From contig JACCEN010000006.1 of assembly GCA_013416435.1 (NCBI GenBank), positions 1-64,000 on the forward strand: a stretch of DNA of 64,000 bases. The letters are read 5' to 3'. This stretch comes from Alcaligenaceae bacterium. Its GTDB lineage: Bacteria > Pseudomonadota > Gammaproteobacteria > Burkholderiales > Burkholderiaceae_B. This document shows positions 1 through 8,059 of the stretch, piece by piece. A program made the position numbers and the translations under genes. A model generated the notes under the pieces. It was not told the DNA's origin. It ran no database searches and saw nothing but the letters and a program-made list of their open reading frames with translations. The number at the start of each line of letters is the position of its first letter. Position 1 is the stretch's first letter.

Positions 1-82
1 GCTGTCTTGCCCAGGCAAGACAGGGCTTCTACCAGATTGGCCAAGGATCCGCCTCTAAGAACGGATCCCCGGCACCCAGTTA

Positions 83-199
83 CGCTTGACGACCATAGCA
101 AGGTGGTCCCACGCCTTCCCATCCCGAACAGGACCGTGAAACGCCTTTGCGCCGATGATAGTGGACGTACGTCTGTGAAAGTAGGTCATCGTCAGGCTC
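83..199 (+). rRNA. rrf: 5S ribosomal RNA
   Basis: The stretch has the proteobacterial 5S core, including CCATAGCAAGGTGGTCCCAC, CCCATCCCGAACAGGACCGT and the GATGATAGT segment. The outer ends (CGCTTGACGA and TCGTCAGGCT) are partly complementary, as in the terminal helix. A rho-independent terminator follows within 10 bases, so this is the last gene of an rRNA operon. Bases 1-82 upstream would be the 23S-5S spacer; the 16S and 23S genes lie outside the window. The ends are approximate by a few bases. Confidence 0.95.
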
Positions 200-207
200 T
201 TATTGTG

Positions 208-242
208 AAAACCCCCCAGCGCTCAGCGCTCGGGGGTTTTTT
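208..242 (+). terminator. rRNA operon terminator
   Basis: The arms AAAACCCCC and GGGGGTTTT flank a second small inverted repeat (AGCGCT) and end in a run of six T. It directly follows the 5S gene and is the expected end of the rRNA transcript. Confidence 0.9.
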
Positions 243-249
243 GTTTGGA

Positions 250-324
250 GGGGTCAGACCCCAAACGGGGTCTGACCCCATTACACGCGGACGCGGGGTC
301 AGACCCCGCATGGGGTCTGACCCC
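250..324. repeat. Two palindromic GGGGTCAGACCCC intergenic repeats
   Basis: Two copies (250-279 and 295-324) of GGGGTCAGACCCC-N4-GGGGTCTGACCCC, with spacers AAAC and GCAT. Each 13-mer is itself a near-palindrome (GGGGTC-A/T-GACCCC), so each copy can fold as one long or two short hairpins. They lie between the rRNA terminator and the next operon. Further copies occur between backbone genes across the window. They resemble REP-type elements, but no REP-associated transposase gene is present here. Confidence 0.9.
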
Positions 325-335
325 TTGAGTCTCAT

Positions 336-360
336 TACAGTGTGTTAAATTCGCACTGTA
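336..360. promoter_or_regulatory. Dyad-symmetric putative operator
   Basis: TACAGTG and CACTGTA form a perfect 7-bp inverted repeat around an 11-base AT-rich centre, about 140 bases upstream of the ABC importer operon. The size and spacing would suit a dimeric regulator binding site. Which protein binds is unknown. The rest of 325-497 shows no other structure I can defend. Confidence 0.35.
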
Positions 361-497
361 CAGTTAGTTATCTGTTACCGAGCTGTATATTTTTCCACTT
401 TAGGGCTTGTGATAGCATCATTCGCACATTTTGAGCCGGCGCATCATGCGCTGCCGAATGCAATGGTCGTCATAATGAAAAATATTCCGGAGACTCT

Positions 498-1697
498 ATG
501 AACAGACGTGATCTTTTGAAGCTCGGCGGGCTTGCGGCTCTTGCTTCGCCCCTAGGCATGAAACCGGCATTTGCCGCTGACCCCATACTCTTTGGTGTCC
601 CCAATCCCATGTCCGGCCCCTTCGCCGCGAACGGCAAGTTCGCGCAGATGGGAGTCGAGCTCTTCGTGGAGCACAACAAGACCCTGATCGGACAGCCGGT
701 CGGCTACAAGATCCTCGATACCCAAGGCAAGCCCGCGACCGCCATCCGCCAGGTTCAGGACTTGTTTGAACAACAGAAAGCCCGATTCTTCGCCGGCGGC
801 ATTCTTTCTTCAGAAGCATTGGCCATGGGCAAAGGCCTGGACAAGCTGGGCGGCATTTTCGTCACCACCGCGGGCGCGGACGAAATCACCGGCACCGATT
901 GCAACCGGGCGACCTTCCGCTGGTCGGTGCCTACTTATGGCGCCATCCGCGAGACGGTCGGCCCGCTGATCAAGCTGCATCCGGAAGCCAAGCGTTGGTA
1001 TACCATCACCCCGCAATACGTGTTTGGCGAAGGCCTGCTTACCGCCACCAAGAACATCCTGAAGGAAAACCAGCTCGAGCACGTGGGCAACAGCTATCAC
1101 TCTCTGGACGAGCGCGAGTTCAGCGGCTACCTGACCAACGCCATGGCAGCCAAGCCCGATGTCCTCTTGCTGTTGAACTTCGGCTCGCAAAGTTCCGAAG
1201 CCTTGCGCCAGGCGGTCAGCTTCGGCATGAAGACCAACACCATCATCCTGATGGCGTGGGCGTCCGGCCTGGAACAGTTCGAGTCCTTGGGCGCCGATCT
1301 TTGCCAGGATGTGTATTTCGGTGTGCAGTATTGGCACAGTATTGATTCCCCGCTCAATCACGAGCTGGTCAAGCGTACGCAGGACAAGTTCAAGATCAAT
1401 CCGAACTACAGCCTCGCGGGGGCATATATCCTGACCAAGATGATGGCCGATGGCATCGTCAAGGCAAATTCCACCGACGTGCCAAAAGTGATTGCGGCCA
1501 TGGAAGGCACTACCTATGATGGACTCACCGGCAAAGAGACCATACGCAAGGAAGACCACCAGGTCATCAAGAACTATTATCTACTCAAGGGCAAGGCCAA
1601 GGCGTCCATGAAGGACAAGGACGACTACTGCGACATTGTCCACGGCGGCCAATCCTTCCTGACTCCCGAGCAGGCAGGCTGCAAGATGCCCGCCTGA
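498..1697 (+). CDS. ABC transporter substrate-binding protein, branched-chain amino acid family
   Basis: A 399-residue periplasmic binding protein of the Peripla_BP_6/LivJ type, the extracytoplasmic receptor of the importer encoded just downstream. The N terminus has a twin-arginine-like signal (NRRDLLKLGG) and ends around AFA-AD. The mature chain opens with ILFGVPNPMSGPFAANG, typical of this family. The ATG is preceded by a CCGGAG ribosome site. It heads a run of seven same-strand genes including two permeases, two ATPases and two hydrolases, so the ligand may be the hydrolases' substrate rather than an ordinary amino acid. The ligand cannot be read from sequence. Confidence 0.9.
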   Translation: MNRRDLLKLGGLAALASPLGMKPAFAADPILFGVPNPMSGPFAANGKFAQMGVELFVEHNKTLIGQPVGYKILDTQGKPATAIRQVQDLFEQQKARFFAGGILSSEALAMGKGLDKLGGIFVTTAGADEITGTDCNRATFRWSVPTYGAIRETVGPLIKLHPEAKRWYTITPQYVFGEGLLTATKNILKENQLEHVGNSYHSLDEREFSGYLTNAMAAKPDVLLLLNFGSQSSEALRQAVSFGMKTNTIILMAWASGLEQFESLGADLCQDVYFGVQYWHSIDSPLNHELVKRTQDKFKINPNYSLAGAYILTKMMADGIVKANSTDVPKVIAAMEGTTYDGLTGKETIRKEDHQVIKNYYLLKGKAKASMKDKDDYCDIVHGGQSFLTPEQAGCKMPA

Positions 1698-1895
1698 TTC
1701 CGCCTTGCAGGGCCGGCCGCTCCTCATGTCCGGGGCGGCGGCCCGGCCGGCAGGTGCTCGATTCATTGGTTTCATTGGTTGTTGTTCAGCGCAGCAAGTC
1801 TGCGTGCCGGCCGGGCCGTCGCCGATTTCAGGCGGTGTCCGGAAGCTCGCGCTTTCTTGCTGCAACATGGCAAAGGGTCAGGGTAGCGATCGACT
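1698..1895. other. 198-base gap inside the importer operon with GC-rich inverted repeats
   Basis: The spacer between the binding-protein gene and the first permease holds GGCCGGCC-type inverted segments (around 1711-1750 and 1806-1820) but no clear T-tract terminator. The binding protein is usually needed in excess over the membrane parts, so such a structure could reduce readthrough or protect the upstream mRNA. That role is inference. Confidence 0.35.
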
Positions 1896-2756
1896 ATGAA
1901 TTTATATTTGCTGCAGTTGGTCAACGGCATCGGCATAGGAATGATCTATTTCCTGCTGGCCGTCGGCCTGTCCATCGTGTTCGGGTTATTGCGGTTCGTG
2001 AACTTCGCGCATGGCGCGTTCTATCTGATGGGCGCCTATGCATGCTACGCATTCATGCAGTTGGGCGGCAGCTTCTGGCTGGCGCTGCTGGTCGGACCCG
2101 TCGTGGTGGGCTTTTGCGCTTGGGTGGCCGAGCGCCTTCTCCTGCGCCGCATCTATGATTTGCCGCACGAATTCCACATCCTGTTCACGCTCGGGCTGGC
2201 CTGGGCGATACAGGAGCTCGTGATCCTGTATTGGGGCCCCGTGGGCGTCAACGTGTCGCCGCCCGCTGGATTGAACGGCGTCGTGATGTGGGGCGCCTTC
2301 ATCTATCCCAAGTACCGGCTTTTCCTCATTGCGTTTTCAGCGCTGCTTGCGCTCGTCATCTGGCTGCTGTTGGAGCGCACTCGCCTGGGCAGCATCATCC
2401 GCGCGGGTAGCGAATCGCCCGAGATGGTGACGCTGCTGCGCATCAACGTGTACAAGATCTTTGGGCTGACCTTCGCCCTTGGTGCGGCGACCGCCGGGCT
2501 GGCCGGCGTGCTGGCGGCGCCCTTGCGCGGGGTCGAGCCTTTCATGGGCATAGAAGCCCTGGCCGTCGCCTTCGTGGTGGTGGTCGTGGGCGGGATGGGC
2601 AGCTTCAGCGGCGCGCTTCTCGGAGGACTCCTGGTCGGCATCGTGCAAAGCCTGATGAGCACCCTGTGGCCGCAGGGGGCCAGCCTGATGATCTATGTGG
2701 CCATGGCGCTGGTGCTCTTGCTTCGTCCGGACGGCTTGATGGGGAGAAGCCAATGA
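1896..2756 (+). CDS. livH: Branched-chain amino acid-type ABC permease, LivH family
   Basis: A 286-residue inner-membrane permease with about eight hydrophobic segments. It has family hallmarks: an N-terminal LLQLVNGIGIGMIYFLLAVG stretch, FVNFAHGAFYLMGAY, and a glycine-rich GGMGSFSGALLGGLLVG near the C terminus. It forms the translocation pore with the LivM-like partner. Its stop overlaps that gene's ATG (ATGA), indicating translational coupling. The symbol marks the family, not a proven substrate. Confidence 0.9.
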   Translation: MNLYLLQLVNGIGIGMIYFLLAVGLSIVFGLLRFVNFAHGAFYLMGAYACYAFMQLGGSFWLALLVGPVVVGFCAWVAERLLLRRIYDLPHEFHILFTLGLAWAIQELVILYWGPVGVNVSPPAGLNGVVMWGAFIYPKYRLFLIAFSALLALVIWLLLERTRLGSIIRAGSESPEMVTLLRINVYKIFGLTFALGAATAGLAGVLAAPLRGVEPFMGIEALAVAFVVVVVGGMGSFSGALLGGLLVGIVQSLMSTLWPQGASLMIYVAMALVLLLRPDGLMGRSQ

Positions 2757-3742
2757 TCTCGTTCTTGAAGAGAAACCGCTATCTGCTGATGGCGGTGCTG
2801 TCGGTGCTGATCCTGCCCATGATACTGACCTCCGGTTCGCTGGCATCCGAAGTGCTCATCTTCGCGCTGGCTGCACTGGGATGCAATCTGCTGCTAGGAT
2901 ACGCGGGGCTGCTGTCGTTCGGCCAAGGGATATTCTTCGGCATAGGAAGCTATACCCTGGGCATTCTGCTTACGCGTACCGGTCTGCCCATGACTTTCGT
3001 GCTTGTACTGGCCATTGTCATGGGTGCGGCGGTCGCGGGGCTCGTCGGGTGGCTTGCCATCCGGCAGAAAGGCGTGTACTTCGTCATGCTGACGCTGGCC
3101 TTGACGCAGATGTTCTATTTCCTGGCCTATTCCACGCCTGAACTCACCGGCGGCGACAACGGCTTGCTCGATATCCCCATGCTTCCGCTGACCATCTTCG
3201 GCCATACGGTGCTGCCAAACAAGACGGCTTGGGAATACTACACCTTCGTCGCCATCCTGTTCGTACTGGCTTACTGGGCGCTGCAGCGCGTGGTGGATTC
3301 CATCTTCGGCCGCACCTTGCTGGCCATTCGCGACAACCCGGCGCGGGCGACGGCCCTGGGCTATAACATCATCCATTTCAAGATGGTGGCCTTCATGCTG
3401 TCCGGTGCCATTACCGCGCTCGCGGGCGCCTTGTACGCAATGATGACCGGCATCGCGCCGCTTACCAGCATCAACTACCACATGAGCGAAGTCATCCTGC
3501 TGGTCACCGTGCTGGGCGGCACCGGCAAACTCATTGCGTCCGTACTGGGCGCGGCGTTCTACGTCATTGTGTCGGACTGGCTGTCGCATCTATGGCCGCG
3601 CTGGCTGCTGCTGTTCGGTCTGCTGCTGATGGCGGTAAGCCTGTATATGCAAGGCGGCCTCTGGGGAGCCTGCCGGGCGCTGGGCGCAATGTGGTTTCAA
3701 CCGCGCGGCGCTCGCAATGAGACCAAAAAGGAGGCGTCATGA
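2753..3742 (+). CDS. livM: Branched-chain amino acid-type ABC permease, LivM family
   Basis: A 329-residue polytopic permease with family motifs such as ALGCNLLLGYAGLLSFGQG near the N terminus and LLVTVLGGTGKL before the last helices. The ATG at 2753 was chosen because it overlaps the livH stop; an upstream in-frame start would run deep into livH. Its own stop overlaps the livG start (3739-3742). It should pair with LivH in the membrane. Confidence 0.9.
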   Translation: MISFLKRNRYLLMAVLSVLILPMILTSGSLASEVLIFALAALGCNLLLGYAGLLSFGQGIFFGIGSYTLGILLTRTGLPMTFVLVLAIVMGAAVAGLVGWLAIRQKGVYFVMLTLALTQMFYFLAYSTPELTGGDNGLLDIPMLPLTIFGHTVLPNKTAWEYYTFVAILFVLAYWALQRVVDSIFGRTLLAIRDNPARATALGYNIIHFKMVAFMLSGAITALAGALYAMMTGIAPLTSINYHMSEVILLVTVLGGTGKLIASVLGAAFYVIVSDWLSHLWPRWLLLFGLLLMAVSLYMQGGLWGACRALGAMWFQPRGARNETKKEAS

Positions 3743-4503
3743 GCCAGCCGATTCTGGACGCCAGGAACGTCGTCAAGCGTTACGGTAAGTTCCAGGCTCT
3801 TTCGGGCGTCGACCTGCGCGTCATGCCCAACACCATCCATTCCGTGATCGGACCGAACGGCGCGGGCAAGACCACGCTGTTCCATACCCTGACGGGCACG
3901 GTGCCGCTGACGGCGGGTTCCATTTCCCTGAATGGCAAGGAAGTCGGCGGCATGCCCGACCACGAGCGCGTACAGCTGGGCATGGCTCGCTCCTTCCAGG
4001 TCACGTCGCTTTTCCCCACTCTGACCGTGCGCGAAAACCTGCGGGTGGCGGTGCAGGGCATACAACCCGGCAAGGCGCTGCATTTCTGGTCCAAGTCCTT
4101 GCTCAAGGACGCCCATGCTGAACTGATCGACTCCATTCTGGCCCGTCTCGAGCTTACGCACTGCATCGATCGGGTCAGCAGCCAGCTGTCACACGGTCAG
4201 CAACGCCGCCTGGAAGTCGGCATGGCGCTGGCGGCCAAGCCGCAGATCATCTTCCTGGACGAACCCACTTCGGGCATGGGCATCGACGACATCGATGCCA
4301 TGAAAGCCATCATCAAGGGCTTGCGTGCGGACCTTACCGTCGTGCTCATCGAGCACAACATGGGTATCGTGATGGACATTTCCGACACGATCACGGTGAT
4401 GCAGCTGGGCAAGGTTCTGGTCGAAGGAACGCCCGATCAGGTCAAGAGCGACGACCGCGTCCGCCAGGCCTACCTGGGCAATATGATTACCGGAGGCGCC
4501 TGA
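3739..4503 (+). CDS. livG: ABC transporter ATP-binding protein, LivG family
   Basis: A 254-residue cytoplasmic ATPase. It has Walker A GPNGAGKTTL (around residues 34-43), a signature close to LSHGQQRRLEVG and Walker B IIFLDEP followed by TSGMG, then the switch region VLIEHNMGIVMD. The C-terminal extension is typical of LivG. It overlaps livM by 4 bases, and livF starts on the last base of its stop codon. It would energise uptake together with LivF. Confidence 0.9.
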   Translation: MSQPILDARNVVKRYGKFQALSGVDLRVMPNTIHSVIGPNGAGKTTLFHTLTGTVPLTAGSISLNGKEVGGMPDHERVQLGMARSFQVTSLFPTLTVRENLRVAVQGIQPGKALHFWSKSLLKDAHAELIDSILARLELTHCIDRVSSQLSHGQQRRLEVGMALAAKPQIIFLDEPTSGMGIDDIDAMKAIIKGLRADLTVVLIEHNMGIVMDISDTITVMQLGKVLVEGTPDQVKSDDRVRQAYLGNMITGGA

Positions 4504-5207
4504 TGCTGTTGAACGTCGAGCATATCCATGCCTATTACGGGCAGAGTCATGTGATCCAGGATGTTTCCCTGCAGGTCGCGGAAGGCGAGCTGGTTTGTCT
4601 CTTGGGCCGCAATGGCGCGGGCAAATCCACCACGCTGAAAAGCATCATGGGCATCGTGCCGGCACGCCAGGGCAGGATCACCTTTCGCGGCAGCGACATC
4701 ACCGCGCTGCCCACCTACCGCATCTCTGATCGCAATATCTGTTTTGTGCCCGAGCACCGGGGCATATTCCGCCTGCTGACCGTCGAAGAAAATCTCAAGC
4801 TCGCCGCCCAGAAAGGCGCGCGCTGGTCGCTCGACGACATCTACCAGATATTCCCCCGGCTCAAGGAACGGCGGCGCAACGGAGGAGGGCAGCTGTCGGG
4901 CGGAGAGCAGCAAATGCTTGCCATAGGCCGTGCTTTGATGAATTCACCGGAACTTCTGATCCTGGACGAGCCGGTTGAGGGCCTGGCGCCCGTCATCGTC
5001 GAAGAGATCGTGGCACAGCTCAAGCTGATACGCGGAAGCGGCATTGCCATCCTGCTGGTCGAGCAGAACCTGGAGGTCTGCACGCAGCTTGCCGACAGGC
5101 ACTATATTCTGGAAAGCGGCCGCATTGTGTACCATGGAGACAATGCGGCCTTCATGGCCGATGCCGAAGTGAAAGACAAATACCTGGGCGTGGGCGTCGC
5201 CGATTGA
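4503..5207 (+). CDS. livF: ABC transporter ATP-binding protein, LivF family
   Basis: A 234-residue ATPase with Walker A GRNGAGKST, signature LSGGEQQMLAIGRAL, Walker B LLILDEP followed by VEGLAP, and the LLVEQN switch motif typical of LivF. The TGATG junction with livG shows tight coupling. It is the last transporter gene; the hydrolase gene begins 34 bases later on the same strand, so co-transcription is likely. Confidence 0.9.
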   Translation: MLLNVEHIHAYYGQSHVIQDVSLQVAEGELVCLLGRNGAGKSTTLKSIMGIVPARQGRITFRGSDITALPTYRISDRNICFVPEHRGIFRLLTVEENLKLAAQKGARWSLDDIYQIFPRLKERRRNGGGQLSGGEQQMLAIGRALMNSPELLILDEPVEGLAPVIVEEIVAQLKLIRGSGIAILLVEQNLEVCTQLADRHYILESGRIVYHGDNAAFMADAEVKDKYLGVGVAD

Positions 5208-5241
5208 CGCGTTCGGCGCTATTTTTCATATCGAGGTAGAA

Positions 5242-6504
5242 ATGGATACAACCGCAATACCGACCGCCGCCATGCGCATCGATGCGCAGCGCTTGTGGGA
5301 CTCCCTGATGTCGCTTGCCCGGATCGGCGCCACCCCTAAAGGCGGCGTATGCCGGCTGGCACTTACCGACCTGGATCGGCAGGGCCGCGATCTCTTCACG
5401 CAGTGGGCGAAAGAAGCGGGCTGCACCGTGCGGGTCGACGAGATCGGCAATATATTCGCCCGCCGTGCCGGAATGGACGACAAACTGCCTCCGGTCCTCA
5501 CAGGCAGCCATATCGATACGCAGCCCACGGGCGGCAAGTTCGACGGCAATTACGGGGTGCTGGCAGGGCTCGAGGTCATACGCCGGCTCAACGACGAAGG
5601 CGTGCAGACGCAGGCGCCCATCGAGATCGTCGTCTGGACTAACGAAGAGGGCTCGCGCTTCGTGCCGGTCATGATGGGGTCAGGCGTGTTCGTGGGCGCG
5701 TTCGGCCTGCAGGATGTCCTGAAGCAGAAGGACACCGAAGGCAAGAGCGTAGGCGACGAACTCAAGAAAATCGGCTATGCCGGAAAGGAAAAGGCAGCCC
5801 ATTTCCCCATCAAGGCCTACTTCGAGGCGCATATCGAACAAGGTCCCATCCTGGAGGCGTCCGATACCGTCATCGGCGTGGTCACCGGTGCGCTGGGCCA
5901 GCGCTGGTACGACGTAGTGGTGACGGGCATGGAGGCGCATGCCGGGCCGACGCCCATGGAGCTGCGGAAAGATGCCTTGCTGGCCGCCGCCGGATTGATC
6001 CAGGGTATCAACCGGATCGCCCTGGATCACGCGCCGCATGCGCGGTCCACCGTCGGCTGGATCGATGCCTATCCGAATTCACGCAACGTGATTCCGGGTA
6101 CGGTCAAGTTCAGCGTGGATCTGCGCGCAGCCTCGGACGACGTCCTCAGCGCCATGGATCGCGAACTCAAGGCACTGTGCGATGGACTGCGGAATGAAGG
6201 CCGGGTTGAGGTCAAACTGGAGCAGGTCGTATATTTCCAGCCGCAGCCTTTTCATGACGAACAGGTCGGCGCGGTGCGGCGGGCGGCCGGGCGCATGGGA
6301 TACTCGCACAAGGACATCGTCAGCGGGGCGGGGCACGACGCGGTGTATCTTGCGCGCGTCACCCCGACGGCCATGATTTTCATTCCATGCAAAGATGGCA
6401 TCAGCCACAATGAAATCGAGGATGCCCTGCCCGAGCACATCGAGGCCGGCTGCAACGTGCTATTGCAGGCCATGCTCGAGCAAGCCGGCATCGCCGAATC
6501 GTAA
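5242..6504 (+). CDS. Zn-dependent amidohydrolase, N-carbamoyl-L-amino acid hydrolase / allantoate amidohydrolase type (M20)
   Basis: A 420-residue M20-family enzyme. Metal-site motifs are visible: GSHIDTQPTGGKFDGNYG, NEEGSRF, HIEQGPILE, and near the C terminus GAGHDA with KDGISHNEIE. Family members cut N-carbamoyl or ureido groups from amino acids or ureidoglycolate-like compounds, releasing ammonia and CO2 or a free amino acid. Its place directly after the importer suggests that it acts on the imported compound. Hydantoinase-pathway (HyuC/AmaB), allantoate and beta-ureidopropionate activities cannot be told apart here. Confidence 0.85.
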   Translation: MDTTAIPTAAMRIDAQRLWDSLMSLARIGATPKGGVCRLALTDLDRQGRDLFTQWAKEAGCTVRVDEIGNIFARRAGMDDKLPPVLTGSHIDTQPTGGKFDGNYGVLAGLEVIRRLNDEGVQTQAPIEIVVWTNEEGSRFVPVMMGSGVFVGAFGLQDVLKQKDTEGKSVGDELKKIGYAGKEKAAHFPIKAYFEAHIEQGPILEASDTVIGVVTGALGQRWYDVVVTGMEAHAGPTPMELRKDALLAAAGLIQGINRIALDHAPHARSTVGWIDAYPNSRNVIPGTVKFSVDLRAASDDVLSAMDRELKALCDGLRNEGRVEVKLEQVVYFQPQPFHDEQVGAVRRAAGRMGYSHKDIVSGAGHDAVYLARVTPTAMIFIPCKDGISHNEIEDALPEHIEAGCNVLLQAMLEQAGIAES

Positions 6505-6520
6505 ACAGATCTTGAACCCG

Positions 6521-8059
6521 ATGAAAGTACTGATTGCCCGACTCAACCACGAAACCAATACTTTTTCGCCTGTGCCAACGCCCTTGTCCGCCTTCGGCGA
6601 CCGGGGACCCGATTACGGGCCGGATGCCTACAAGGCAAACAAAGGCGCAGTGACGGCCATGGGCGCCTTCATCGATCTGGCTGAATCCTGGGGCGCCGAC
6701 ATCGTCACGCCGCTTTCGGCCACCGCCTATCCCAGCGGACCGGTCGACGCGGAAGCCTACCGCTCCATGTGCCGGCGCATCATCGATGCAGCGCCAGGCT
6801 GCAATGCATTGATGCTCGACCTGCACGGCGCGATGGTGGTGGAAGACACGGACGATGGCGAAGGCGATCTTCTCGAAAGCCTGCGTGCCGCATGCCCGGG
6901 CGTGCCCATTGCCGTCTCCCTGGACCTGCATGGCAATGTCACCCAGAAAATGGTGGACAACGCTGACATCATCACCGGGTTCAAGACTTATCCTCATACC
7001 GATATGTACGAGGCCGGCCAGCTTGCCGGCCGCATTCTGGAACGGATGCTGCAAGGCGGCGAGCGGCCGGCGCTTGCATGGCGGCAGTTGCCGTTGATGA
7101 CGCATACCCTGAAGAGCTCCACGCACGCGCCCGAGATGAAGGCGGCCGTTGCGCGCGCCATCGAGATTGAAAAGCAGGATGGCATAGATGCCGTGACGGT
7201 GATGGCGGGTTTTGCTTTGGCGGATATCCCTGCGCCGTGCCTCAGCGTCGTCGTTGTCGGCCGGAACCAGGCCCTTGCCCAGTCGGCGGCAGACTCCCTG
7301 GCCCAGCAGATATGGAGCCGCCGCGAGGGATTCATCTATGCCAGCCCCAGCCTCGAAGACTCCGTCGGCCGGGCCAAGGCCCTGGCGGAAACGGCGGGCG
7401 AGGCACAGGAGGGCTGCGGCAATCCGGATGGGCCGGTGCTGTTGCTGGATCACAGCGACAACTGTATGTCGGGGGGTACCTGCGACACCATGGACGTCCT
7501 GCAAGAGGCGTTGGCTCAAGGCCTGACGGACATCGCCGTGGGTCCCTTGTGCGATCCCGAAGCGGTCGATGCCCTGTTCAAGGCCGGCGAGGGCGCGACG
7601 GTCATGCTGCCCTTGGGCAACAAAAGGGCGCTGACCAGTCTGGGCATCACCAAGACCCCGCCTGTGCTGACCGGCAAAGTGCTGCGCCTGGGCGATGGCG
7701 AATACGTCATTTCAGGACCCACTTACCGGGGCATGAAATGCGGCATGGGCCGCACGGCGCTGTTCGCCATCGATGGCGCACGGATCGTGGTCACGGAAAA
7801 AACCCATGAGCCCTGGGATCTGGGCGTGTTCACCTGCATGGGAGTGGATCCGGCCTCCAGCCGCTTCGTGCTGCTGAAGTCGCGCATGTACTGCCGGCCT
7901 GTGTTCTTCCCGATCGCCCGCGGGTTCGTCGAGTGCGACAGCCAGGGCGTGACCAGCTCCAACTACGATCTCTTTCCTTTCAGCAAGGTGCTGCGGCCGG
8001 TCTATCCGTTGGACGAGGCCTCCTGGCCCGATACTATTCCAGCGCACGCCGCAGAATGA
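6521..8059 (+). CDS. M81 family (MlrC-like) metallopeptidase-type protein
   Basis: A 512-residue protein starting MKVLIARLNHETNTFSPVP, with DLHGAMV and LDLHGN in the N-terminal half. These are hallmarks of the DUF1485/MlrC family, named after the microcystin-degradation protein. The ATG at 6521 was chosen because longer versions run into the upstream gene. Family members often sit beside amidohydrolases and importers, and few have a proven substrate. The 3' end overlaps the convergent dehydrogenase gene by 26 bases. Confidence 0.8.
   Translation: MKVLIARLNHETNTFSPVPTPLSAFGDRGPDYGPDAYKANKGAVTAMGAFIDLAESWGADIVTPLSATAYPSGPVDAEAYRSMCRRIIDAAPGCNALMLDLHGAMVVEDTDDGEGDLLESLRAACPGVPIAVSLDLHGNVTQKMVDNADIITGFKTYPHTDMYEAGQLAGRILERMLQGGERPALAWRQLPLMTHTLKSSTHAPEMKAAVARAIEIEKQDGIDAVTVMAGFALADIPAPCLSVVVVGRNQALAQSAADSLAQQIWSRREGFIYASPSLEDSVGRAKALAETAGEAQEGCGNPDGPVLLLDHSDNCMSGGTCDTMDVLQEALAQGLTDIAVGPLCDPEAVDALFKAGEGATVMLPLGNKRALTSLGITKTPPVLTGKVLRLGDGEYVISGPTYRGMKCGMGRTALFAIDGARIVVTEKTHEPWDLGVFTCMGVDPASSRFVLLKSRMYCRPVFFPIARGFVECDSQGVTSSNYDLFPFSKVLRPVYPLDEASWPDTIPAHAAE

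Noticed and set aside
475-501. An 8-codon frame (MKNIPETL) whose stop overlaps the SBP start
   Set aside because: It has no control codons, terminator or pairing structure; it may be chance and was not treated as a leader peptide.
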